The notes below the pieces were generated by a model. It had not been told where the DNA came from and did not search any database. It was given only the letters and a program-made list of their open reading frames with translations. The position numbers and the translations under genes are program-made. Below, one piece after another: positions 24,001-36,600 of a stretch of 64,000 bases of DNA. This DNA comes from Talpa occidentalis. Lineage: Eukaryota; Chordata; Mammalia; Eulipotyphla; Talpidae. The DNA lies in contig NW_023605083.1 of assembly GCF_014898055.3 (NCBI RefSeq), forward strand, positions 93,211,483 through 93,275,482. The letters are read 5' to 3'. Each line of letters begins with the position of its first letter. The stretch's first letter is position 1.

Positions 24001-27000
24001 ATCATGGATGTTGTAGAGAAAATCAGAAAAGGGAATAATCTTGTTAGGATGGGGAGGTCAGGAAAGGTACTTTACAGAGGAGCAGAGGAAGAACTTGAAC
24101 TTAAGTCCAGCAAAAGCCAGACACCCTTAGACATACACACTCCATATGGCCTCTGCGAGCTCTAAGGGAACAACCAGAGGTAGCTGTATATGCAGAATAG
24201 CAATGTGCATCAGCTGCCTTCATGCAATCTATATTGAGCACTCTCTATGTACCAGGAGCAAGTCTAGGTATTTGGGATCTGTCAATGCATAAATCAAGCA
24301 AAAGAGAAGAAAAAAAAAAGAGAATTCCTGTTCTCATGGAGCTTACATTCTAACAGGAGGGGAAAGACAATATCTAATTTAAGAAAACAAATATATAATA
24401 TTAAAGGGTATTGAGTACAACGGTGACCAGTGGAATAAGATGTACGTAAATATGGTTAGAGTTTGAAGCAGGGGAAGGGACAGGCTGATATTTAAAATCC
24501 AGTGCTCAGTAAGACTAGGTCTTAGGGCCTCCCTGGTGGCACAAGAGGTTAAGTCTCAGCACTATGAAGCTATTGGCAGCCATTGCAGCAGGAGTTAGAT
24601 CCCCAGCCAGGTTGCTGACCCACATGGTGCAGCAGACCTCTCCTGTCTCGCCTGCTGCTCCCCTCAGCAGTGTATTTCAGTCAGTCCTCTTGTTCTGTTC
24701 CCCGCTCTGTCTCTGGTGAATCCTCTCACCCCCTGCACTTCTGACCTGGACCCCAGCTCTTGTATGCATAAATAAGTAAATCTTTAAAAAAAAAAAAAGA
24801 ATAGATCTTAGTGAGACTATATTTGGACCAGTTTTGTATTTGTATGAAGGAAAAGAAGGGAGGGAGGCAACTTAAGAGTTGTGTGGGGCAGATTCTAGAT
24901 ATGTGAGCTATAAAAGTAACCTGCTTTTTAACCCCTTGTTTTTAATACACCAGTGTTCCCATTGTAATAAGATAATTAGATGCAAAGCAATGATTAGAAG
25001 GTTTGTGCCATAAATGTTTCCAAATACCTCTGTGTGAGCACATCAGATCACGTGAATGCAGTGACTTCTGTCTCCTAGGAGACAGATGATTTTAGTAGAT
25101 TGAGAAGGTAGCTCACATGAGGAGTCATGGAGACTGGAAAGGCATTAAGGTCACATGAACAGCCCACTGAGGATCAGAGATGCCTGGCCTTGCCCCTTTC
25201 ACTCTGGGCTTCACCCAGATGTCCCTAGCCAGTGTTTCTTGGCTGGCATCTATCAATTGATGTGTGTTACTTCTATTCTCTCTAATCTTCACAGCGACTC
25301 TCTATAGCAAGGATTATTCTGTAGTTAAGTAAACTGAGGCCTAGAGATTCCTGGCAACTTGTGCACAGTCTCAGAGCTCTAGTTAGTGAAACAGCGGGCT
25401 ATGACTTGGGGTTTGTCCTTTCTTCACTAACCCTCTATGTCCCACTAAGAACGGAATATTTGTAAAATATTTCTTAAAATATTTACCACATGCCAGAACT
25501 CCCACTGAATTCTCATTATCAAACTAAATTAGTCACAGAATGAGGTTGGATTTCTAGGGATATATATATATATATAAACATGCTCATTAACCATTTGGGG
25601 ATCAGGAGGACCTAAAAAGTTGAATATAATATAATGATATAATCGAAGTTCTGATGAAGAGAGAGACTATTAATGTATTATTTCTTCCTGTCTCTGTTAT
25701 TCATTTAAAATAAGTATACTTAAAAAAATAAAATAAGTATACTTAAATTTTATATTCTGTTTATTTACTTAATGTAAACATGATAAACATTTTCAACACT
25801 GCTATATAATCTCTTTTTATTATTGTGATAAAAGATACATATATATCTGGGTTGTTGGAAAAGTCATGAAACATTTTTGCTTGAAAAACATAGAAAAATA
25901 TGTCATGACTTTTCTGAAAACGCAATACTATAAACACTTTTAAACATGGTTTTAATGGATGGGCACATAATCAGCAGTTTGTCAATATTGCTTAATTGCT
26001 GTCCCAGAGGTCATGTAAAAATTCTGTTACTGAATATTTATATTGTTTCCAACTTTTCACTCTTTTAAGTTAATATCACTTGAGAACAATGGTGTAAAAA
26101 AATCTTAAAAAATTAAAAAAATAATATCACTTGAAATAAAGGTTTCCCCCTCCCTGATTTTGGGATCATTCCCCAGAAATAGAATGAACAAAGTATTTAA
26201 TTGCCATGATCATTTGTTCCCATATGCCTGTCCTGGAATGATCTCTCTATCCAAACCCTAGTTTTGTTGCACAACCCATTTCAGACTGTATCCCTGATGC
26301 AGCTTCCCTGGCTATGGTACCCTACCTGGCTTCTCCTTGTCACTAGGGGCGCCCAACACTGTGCGTGACTCCTGCCTTTCCAGCCATGTCACTTCCTGGG
26401 AAGCATGTAGATGGTCAGATGCCTGATTTGCATCCTCTCTAGTGCTACAGAGTGAATCTACTTCACTTTTTGCTTCTTCTTAAAGGAAGGTCCAGTTACA
26501 AGGTGGCATCACTTCTATCTCACTTCGAGGGGAAGGACACCAGTTTTTTGTTGGAACTGAAGAATCACACATTTATCGTATCAGCTTCACAGATTTCAAA
26601 GAGACTCTCATTGCGACTTGTCACTTTGAAGCTGTCCTGGACATTGTTTTTCCATTGTAAGTAGAAGAGAAAAATGTTTTTGCCCCTAAAACAACACAAA
26701 AATAGAGATTTGATATACTATGCAAGGAAATTTAATTGTTAAAGGAAATTTGATTTTATTCATGTATTTTCAGCCTTGATTAACGCAGTTGTGATTTTTC
26801 TCCCTCCTTAAAATTTTCCATTGTGGCAAATTATTTTAAAAGACTCTCTATGGCCTTTACTCTCCATGGTTTTCACAATTCAAATTTGGGCTTCTTTAGA
26901 ATGTGGACTTTCCTAATAAATCCATCCTGAAAGGGAAAATAGACTAGCAAAACTAGTCTGGAAAAAACTTAGTCATGCCTTTTTTTACAAACTTCTTTCA

Positions 27001-30000
27001 AGATTCTTCTTGGGTCTTCCAGATTTGGCATTCTTAATGGTGGTAGAAATTCTGGATTGGGTTGCTGTCTTTCTTAGTTTAGCCTATGGAAAATAAGTAA
27101 AACACGTAACCATAGTGTAGGGAAAATGGTTTTTCAGGCTTTTCTGCCCTCCCACCATTAGGATGGTGGGAGGGGCACCTGCAGTTGTTACATTATTGCT
27201 AACTGACTTGTTTACTTCTGTGGCACCATGCACTGCAGTTTTTTATTGCTAACTGACTTGTTTACTTCTGTGGGCCATGGGAGGAGTATTGAGATAGTCA
27301 CCTAGAGAAGCAGAAGCAGGAGAGAGGCAGGAGAGAGAAGCCCAGAAGGAAAGCCAGAAGGGAGAAGCCAGAGAAGCCCAGGAGGCCAGCAGGAGTGCCA
27401 GGAGGCCAGCAGGTGTGCCTGCTGGCTGTGTACCTGGTTGCTGCAGTACATGTAAAAGCTCAGTAAAAGCCTGAGAAAGCCACCAAGGGCTCCAGGACTC
27501 CTCCTTTACCCATCTGCTGGGATTATAGATATCCTGCTCAGTGCCCATCCTGCCCCTACACATAGGTATTTTCAAAAGAGCTTGCTTCAGTCACAATTTG
27601 CCTTTACTTGATATTGAAACCGATTTTGTCTTTGGTGAGAGTCACTCAAGTTGGTCAAATGGCTTTTGTTCTGAGCTTCCTCTGTATTTAGCTTAAATTT
27701 ATATAACTGCAAATCACTGTTCATTAGGTAGCCAGGCTCACTTTGGAAACATAATCCCTAGAATCATGAAATGTAGTTTTGTTTCTCTGAGTCATTATGA
27801 CTATGTTCCTTCAATTGTTTCTGACAGTGAAAACCGCCAATGCTTCCCCTCTGGTGGATCTCTGCTTGGATATTGATTCATTTCCTTTCTGCCTCATTTT
27901 CTCCTTCTTCTTAGTAGCTTGGAAGCATCAACCTGTAAAATCATTTAACCCTGGTGCCTCTTATAAGGGTAGACTTGTAACAATCTTTTCAAGTTCTTAG
28001 GTAGTTATTAATCTATTCAGGTTTTGTACATATTTTCTTTTTTTTAAACTTTTTTTTTTTTTTTTAGTATAAATCCATACTGTGAAGTTTACCCATTTAG
28101 AGTGGATAATTCAATGTTTTCTTTTTTTTTTTTTTGCTCATTTACACAGTTGTGCAACCATCACCATAATCTAATTTTAGAACATCTCATTATGTCAGAA
28201 AGAAACCACAGTCACTATCCTCCCACCCACCCCCGCCCCTGCTGAGCTGTGGAGACAAGGGAGCTCAGAGGAAGAACATGGAGTATAAATTGACATCTCC
28301 TTTTTGAGCAACTTTATCCTAACACTTCCTAGAGGGAAAAGACTACAAAAGATTGCTCATACATAAATTGAGGTCATCAAATGCCATTTTGCACAAGAAA
28401 TCTGTAAGGCCACCCAGCCTTGAGATAATTGGCACCCAAAAGGCTTTCTCCCTGTGTTCTTGCATGTTCTTTGACATGTTATGTCAAACATGAGTCTAGG
28501 AAACATTATGTCTCTCATTCTCTTGGTGGCTTCTTTGCAGTGACACCAATGAGCTGTTTGCCACTTGTGCCAAGACGGATATCAGAGTGTGGCACACGCT
28601 GTCAAACAGGGAGCTGCTGCGGATCACTGTGCCCAACATGACCTGCCACGGGATCGATTTCATGAGAGATGGCAAGAGCATCATTTCTGGTAAAGTCAAC
28701 ATACCGGTATTTGGCTTCAGGCTCTGGCGTTGGCGTTGGTTCTTGTCATTCTCATCCGACACTAGTCTGGAGAAGTCTCCCAGTGTCTACTCCCTCCTTA
28801 TACCTGATCTGGCCTCTCTTTGGAGCTCCCTTCCAACTGGGAGACTTTCAGACCTGGGATGAAACAAATGGTAATTTCTCCTCTCCCAAATTGCTGCCTA
28901 TGGCATGTGGTTTTCACTCTAGCAGGGAGATTTAGTGATTCAATTACAAGGTGATCTGAGACCTTAGTGAGTACAGGGAGTTTGTGTTAGAATCCCTTCT
29001 GTTGTACAGGGAATAAAAACCTGACTTAAATTGAATTATGTCTCAAAATTTATTTTTAACTTAATTTTATGTCAAAATACTTAAATGTAAGTGATAGACA
29101 CCATGATATTCTACCTCTAAATATCTCAGTGTGCCTCTATGAAAATAATTTCCCATAAAATAATAACTTCTTAATGTTTTCTTTATTCACTCCCTATGTA
29201 AATTTCCCTGATGGTCAAAAACTGAATCCGCTGGTTCACTTAAATGAAGTAAGGTGGATCTCTAGGTGTAACTATTAAAATAGTGTCATTAGGAGAGCTC
29301 TTTCTGTCTGCTTGTGTCTATGCAAGTGTCTCTTATTCTTCTATCCTTTTCCTAATAAACCTGCTCCTTAAATAAAAAAATAAAATAAAAGTGACATTAG
29401 GAGCCTATCTCAGCCCTTCTTTTCTTGGTTCTGTCTCCTACATTGACTTTCCTCTCGGGCATATTTTCTCCAGATAATGGTCACCAGGAGCTCTTATATT
29501 ACTTAGAATTAACAAACCCTTAGGTCAAAAGTCTTGGAGTCATTATCCCTCCTCTTACACCTCACACTCAATTTGTCCCAATGGCTCACTTCAGGGTATA
29601 CTCAAGGTTCTATCACTTCTCATCCTTTCTAACCTCATCCCTACTACCATTACCTCTCTCCTGAATTTTTCTAGTAGCTTCCTACCAGGTGTCCCTGCTT
29701 CTACCCTTGCTCACCATCCTTCTCCCCCAGTCTATTCTCAACACAGAAGTAAAAGTCTCTTTTGAAAAAGTATAAATCAGACATCTCTCTAGGACTCAAA
29801 GTTCTTCTACTTTTTACAAATAAAGGACAAAATTCTTGCAATTGCCTTCAAGACCCTACCTAGCTTTCTCTCCTCCCCCACCTCCACCTTCTTACCTCTG
29901 ATTTGTCTCTTTACATCTTATCCCTTCTATCCATGGTTGCTTCTTTGCTGTTCCTCAAATAGCCTGTCACAGGCCTTTGCCGAACTCTTTGATCTGCCTA

Positions 30001-30567
30001 GAATGTTCTTTCCCCAGATAGTCCCATGCTTGCTGCGTTACCCTCTTTATTCCTCAAGTCTATGCTGAAATGGGGATCTACTGTGAGCATCCTATGTAAA
30101 ATTGCCGTGGTCAAGAGGTAAATAACTGATGAGAAGGAGCCAGTCACATGAAGACCTGGGGGGAGAACATTCCAGCAGAGGGAGCAGCAAGTGCAAAGGC
30201 CCTGAGGTGGGAAGTTGCTTGGTGTATTTGAGGAGTAGAAAGAGGAACAGTGTGCCTGGAGCTTAATAAATAAGTTTGAGTTCAGGGAGAGTGATAACAG
30301 ACAAGGCCAAAGAGGCACCTATAGTCTAGAGACCAGTTACTATGGAGGATAAAGGAGATGGGTTTTTGTAAGTGTAGTATAAGGAGGAGGCATGGCTTAA
30401 GAGATCTACCCTGATCCCTATAGATAACTGATTACAGGGAAGCAAGAGTCTAAGGCCTGGAGGTGGTTATAATCCAGGAGAGAGATGCTGGTGGCTTGGG
30501 CAAAGGTGATCTCACTGGAGAGATTGAGAACTGGTCAGGTTTGGGATGTTTTTCTTCTTTCTTTTTT

Positions 30568-30618
<51 letters not shown>

Positions 30619-33600
30619 ATTTATTTAGTTATGCATACAAGAACTGGGGTGTAGACCAGAGTGCAGGGAGTGAAAGGCAGGAGCAGAGAGAATGGGGAGC
30701 AAAACAGGCAGATCTACTGAAGTATACTGCTGAGGGGAGCAGTGGGAGAGACAGGAGAGGTCTGCTGCGCCACGTGGGTTAGCTTCCTGGCCAGCTGGAG
30801 ATCTAACTTGTGCTGCAGTGGCTGGGGATAGCTTGATGGTGCTGTGTCTTTAACCCCTGCACCACCAGGGAGGCCCAGGTTTGGGATGTTTTTCAACTGT
30901 AGAGTTGATGGGATGTGCTGATGGTTTGGATATTGGATTGGTGTGGGTAGGTGGATGAAATAGAGGAGAATCAAGGGTGATACTGAAGTTGTTGCCTTGA
31001 GCAACTGCGTAAATGGTGATAACTTTTATAGAGATGTGGAAGATGGTGGGTGTGGGCAAAGGAGCATTAGGCTTAGAGGTGGAGGAGGGTTGGTGTTAAA
31101 TTGTATGTTATCAGCTGGCCAGGAGAATGGACAAGCTCTATGGCTCATAGGAGAGGTGGGAGCAGGCTTCTCTCTGTCCTCTCCTGACCCCCAGACTCCT
31201 TCCTGTGGTGTGGGGTGTACCTGGAGTTTCAACTAAAGCAAACTACTCATTTTCCTCAACCATGTGACCAGTTTAAGGACCCAGGGGAATGAGGGTATGT
31301 GACTCCTGGCAGTTGGTGAGGGATCAGCCTCTTTCCATCATCACCACTGCTCCCTGCCCAATCCTAACTTGAATTTATAATTTAGGGGAGCAACAATCTA
31401 CAGGGAGAGGGTGAGTATACTGATCCTGACCAACTTGTGTTTCCCTTCCATGCCAGCCTGGAATGATGGCAAAATCCGAGCCTTTGCCCCAGAGACAGGC
31501 CGGTTGATGTATGTCATTAACAACGCTCACAGGATCGGAGTGACGGCCATCGCTACCACCAGTGACTGCAAAAGGGTCATCAGCGGCGGCGGGGAAGGGG
31601 AGGTAGTGTTCTTCAAAGCAGAATCTTTAAAAAATAGCCCTCGAGTTAGAGGAGCATCCTCATGTGATTTTTAAATATTTCCCTGTACTAGAAGTTAGGC
31701 AGGAGCAAGTTAAGGTTTTTTTCTTACATTGTTGGTCATTTTTGTATATTGTTTCCTTAGGTGTGGCCCTCCCACTCATATTCCACCCCAGAACCAACAG
31801 CCCACTCCCCCATGTCTCCCTCCCCGGCTCTGATCACTCCACCTCCTCCCTCGCTGCATGCTTTAGATGGTCGGCCCACAAGCTTTGTCCTTTTCCTATA
31901 ACCGTGTCTTCTTTCTGGAAACTTGTCCTTTTCCTGGATGAGGACCTGCTCTCCTGGACTGCAGCAGACCAGGCTGCCCAGATCCCCAGGAGCAGCTGGG
32001 AGGCAGGTAGCAGGGCAGTGCCGTTCAGGAACCTCTTGTAGGGCAGGTGTGTGGACTGGTTCTCTGGACTCCTTAATTTTGGAGCTTCCTCTGGTATAGG
32101 AGACTGTCCTGTTTTCTCCAGACTGGTGGGGTCTCTGGGTTCTGTGCATCCTCATTCACACTGTCCATCCATTCCAGTGACTGTCACATGATGCTTCTAA
32201 GTCTTGTAATTCTGGTGTTGGGACCCCAACTCCATGCCATGGTTGTTGGAAAGTTCCCCTGTGGGGACAGTCTTCAGCAGGTAGCCAATCCAGGTTTTGT
32301 CTCCTTTTGTGGTTTCCAGCCCTGCCCTGGGCCCCCAGTCACAACTCTGATGTTTTCCTCCCCCAGTTAAAGAAGGAGAACACCTCACTCACATTGCTTG
32401 CATCTCTGGACCAGGAGTTTGGTTCTCTACCCCGAGATATTGTAGGTGGAGCTCACGTGTTAGGTGACCACACCAGCCCATCCATGGTCTTATCTAGGAG
32501 CAAGTTAAGATTTTGTTGAAACTCCAAAATACATCATAAATTGGAGCTCTGATAGTATAAATACACTTGTTCACAGAAAGGACATTTACGATATGGACAT
32601 GAAAGCCTTCCATATGGAATCCATTATGAATCCAAGTTGGTGTTTTGCCAGAGAGTTGGAAAATTTGCTCTTTCCTTCAAGAAAAATAGTTATATAAATT
32701 GCCTTTATCTTGTAAAGCAGGTGATATTTTTAGAAACAATTTTTTAAACTACCCAGATATTTCGACCATTATTTTAAAATGCTTACACCTGACCTTTTCC
32801 TTCCATCATTATGAGGAGCCTTAGTCATCTCTCACACACACATTCCTTTCGGGCCCCCCACCTCCCACCCCTCTGTCTCCCTACCTCATTTTTTCCTATC
32901 CCCAAAACTTCCCTTTTTCTACATAGAACATTTTCTCTCCCTTCCCCACCGCCATTTAAAAAACTGGAGTAGCACTGCAGAATAATGCCATATAAATTTC
33001 AGTGAATATCAATATGTATATATGCTACACTTCAGTAGTAACAATCTGAGAGGCATTCTTCAAAATTTTCAGAAGGCCCCCTCAGAAGTCAAATAGTCAT
33101 CTGCCATAGCAGTTATGTTAATAATGAAGACAGAACATTTTTTCTTTCTTATCGCCACGAATCATAAGAACAACTTAGCAGGGAGAAGAAAGATATAGCA
33201 TCTTGGATGTAGCCTTTAGCAGAGTTTGGGCCAGCACATCCTTGGCTGATCATTTGGGTTCTGGAGTCACACTGTCTGGGCTCAGATTTCATCTCTAAAC
33301 AATTCCCTGCTGTGTGACCCAGGACATGTTATTTACCTCTCTCTCTGTGCTTTCAGATTCCTGTGTGTAAAACAAAGATAGTCTCCCACTAGAGAGATAT
33401 TTTACACTCTGTTTTGTACCAAGTCTTCAATATCTGGTGTGCATTTTACATTCAGAGTGCACCTCCCTCTTGGCTGGCCGCACTGCAGATGCTCCATAGT
33501 CCTCTAGCCCTCGCCTCTTATTCCAGCTCTGCTCCCATCCTCTAGGCTTTCCCCCACCCTCCTTCCTTCAGGTGCTGTTGCTCATACCCTCAGCATCCTC

Positions 33601-36600
33601 GCTCGCTTGCTCCCTCAGCCTTGTGGGGCATCTGACTTGTTGATGCCCAAATTTGACGTTAGCCACACCATATGCTTTCTGGGTGCCTGAATTGGAGGTG
33701 ATGAGAGTTGCTGGAGGGATCACCCATTCCTAACTTGTCACCTGGGGCGCCGCTCAGCCATCTTTTCATGGACCAGTCAGCACCTCTTCCTATCCTCTGC
33801 ACAGCTACTGCAGATCCTGCCTTCCAAAGGACACAGTGTTCAGCATCTTTTTCATTTTTAAAAGATTTATTTATTTATTTAAACAAGCACTGGGTACAGT
33901 CAGAAGTGTGGGAGGGTGAGAGAATTCACCAGAGCCAGAGTGGGGAACAGAACAGGCAGACTGACAAAGTACACTGCTGAGGGGAGCAGCGGGCGGCAGG
34001 AGAGATCTGCACGCCATGTGGGACCCTCTCCAGTGGCCGGGGATCGAACCAGCGCTGCAGAGGCTGCGGGCAGCTTTCCAGCCCAGCGCTCAACCGCTGC
34101 GCCACCAGGGGAGGTCCAGTGTTCAGCATCTTTGGAAGAGCCAGAGACCAGGGCTGTGGGTCAGCAGATGTGCTCTGATATGCATGCAGTTGTTACCTGC
34201 ATATGCAAGTACCTGCATTTCATTGGTAAATAGCCATCCCCTGAGATGCAAAGACCCCATCTTATGACTCTATCCTCTTCCCCCCAAACATCTCCCACAA
34301 CTAGGGGACCAATGCTTGGGAGATCTAAAGTTCCAATCTTGGGGCTGTTTGCCTGGTGCCCAAACTGTACTTAGATCATTTAAATTCCACCCTCACTGAA
34401 GACTGACAGCATGTGCACACACACAGCAGGGTTTAAAGGTTGGAGATTTTTTTGACAGTCACTTTCCAGTCCATGCCATAACATAAGGGTTCTTTGAACA
34501 CTGTAGAAATGAATATGACTCACTTGGGATAACTTTATATTTCTTCATTTTCTTTACTTTGACAATGTACAAAGTGTCTTAGAATATTTTCCTTACTTGA
34601 CTTAAGGCTATTTTCTTTTTAGAAGGTACATATAAGTTAGTCAGTTATTGCTTACTGTTCTTTTATTGTCTTATATTACTTATACAATATTGTTTCTGTC
34701 CTTATTTTTCATGTAAGAAGGTGCAAGCATCATTATGTTTCCAGTATTTCTTACAGAAAGTGGGAATTGGCTTTGATGGGTTTGAGACCCACTCATTTTA
34801 TTTTTTATTTTTATTTTTTTAAGATTTATTTATTTATGCATACAAGAGCTGGGGTACAGGCCAGAGATGTGGGTGTTGAGAGGATTCCCCAGAGACAGAG
34901 TGGGGAGCAGAACAGGCAGACTGACTGAAATACACTGCTGAGGGGAGCAGCGGGCGAGACAGGAGAGGTCTGCTGTGCCATGTGGGTTGCTCCCTGGCCT
35001 GCTGGGGATCGAACTCATGCTGCAGAGGCTGCGGATTGCTTAATCCCTTGAGCCACCAGGGAGGCCCAAGACCCACTCATTTTAAATGATTAAATTGAGC
35101 AGCTGATGCAAAAGTTTGAACATAGCCCTGGATACCCAAGAAATTTCTTGATGGCATCAGAAATTTGAAAGCAGTGCTCAGTGGAAATGAATAAACACAT
35201 TTCATTAGTTTAGCAGCAGCCCTTGCATTGTTAGTTTTAGTAGTGGACATCTCATAAATTTCTCAGCCCTGAAAGTAGAAGCATGTGTAGGGTCACTGGT
35301 GGCATTTCCTGGCTCCATGGGAGAAGATCCTGCCCTAGGTTCCCACCCCAGGTGACTGAGTTGAGAACAGGGAATTAAAGAAACAAGTCATAGCAGAGGT
35401 GGAAAGGTTCTTGGAATCTTCTTTTTTTCTTTCCTTCAAATGTCTTACATTGGTATTGAAAACTTATGTGTTGTGGCTCCCAGGTGAGGGTGTGGCAGAT
35501 AGGCTGCCAGACCCAGAAGCTGGAGGAGGCCCTGAAGGAGCACAAGTCTTCCGTGTCCTGCATTAGGGTGAAGAAGAACAACGAGGAGTGTGTCACGGCC
35601 AGCACTGACGGGACATGCATCATCTGGGATCTGGTGTAGGTACCGTGATGGTAGGACAAAGCAGCACTTACAAACCCTGACAAAGCCAGCACTTTACTGA
35701 ACTCAAGAAATGATGCCATTGAATGGTAGACATCTCATTTAAGGCAACAGTAAAGCAATGTTCACCATATGTTATTCATGTCCATACTATTCAGGGCTTA
35801 CAGATGTGGGCATAGTTAGCAGGAAGGGTTGGAGCTTAGAATTTTCTGCATTTCTAAATACACATACAGCAAAGCATGATTTAATTGATCTCTGAAGTAT
35901 TCCAAAAGAGAGACGGGAAATAGCTTAGATGATGCAGGCAGTTCTTTTGGTCACTTCACATTGTCCAGTCAAGCCCAGAAGGAGCTTGGATAGGGGTAGG
36001 AGAGGGGAGTGGCATAAATCTGACCTTCCTTTGAGTTGATCACATTTCAGGGACCACAGATGTTGTAAGCACATCACCGTGCCTGCAGAGCACCTAAGTC
36101 CAAGCTAACTAGGCTGAAGCACATGAACTTTATCATGGAGTAATTCAAAGGATTAAGGATGACATTTTTTTTTTAACTAAAAGTTTTATTACTGCTGTGT
36201 TTTTATTTAGAATTAGGCTTTATTCCCTATTTTTTTGCCATGCAATCTTGCATTTGAGAGATATGAGTAAGTAGAGGTGGGAGGAAGGGTAGCTGCATGG
36301 CAAAAGAATATGAAATAGTCTCAGGTGGAGAGAAAGAATGAGAACTAAAGACAAAGGAGGGCACTTTTTATTTAATATGTTAAAAAACCTAAACCAAAAC
36401 AAGCCTGAACTTTTTCTTGACTTTCATGCCTGGGAATCACCTGGGGATCTTGTTAAAGTGTAGCTTTTGAGTGACTAGGTCTCGTGTAATCCCTGAGATC
36501 CTGCGTTTCTAACAAGGTTGCTTGTGCTGCTCCTGGTGATGGTGCAAGGACCGTATTAACATAGGGGGGTCAGCCTGCACCTGAACTGCCCACTGGGAAA

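Noticed and set aside
27249..27575. 108-codon minus frame rich in [14 protein letters not shown]
   Set aside because: It results from GA-rich tandem units read on the opposite strand. The hydrophobic look is an artefact of CT-rich codons.
28587..28862. Open frames overlapping CFAP52 exon 9 and reading into the intron
   Set aside because: They cross a good donor (CTG|GTAAAG), and the next exon joins in phase. One of them is also in a different frame from the exon.
31757..32155. 132-codon minus-strand frame as a gene
   Set aside because: There is no recognised homology, splice structure or promoter. It is kept only as part of the unidentified inserted segment.
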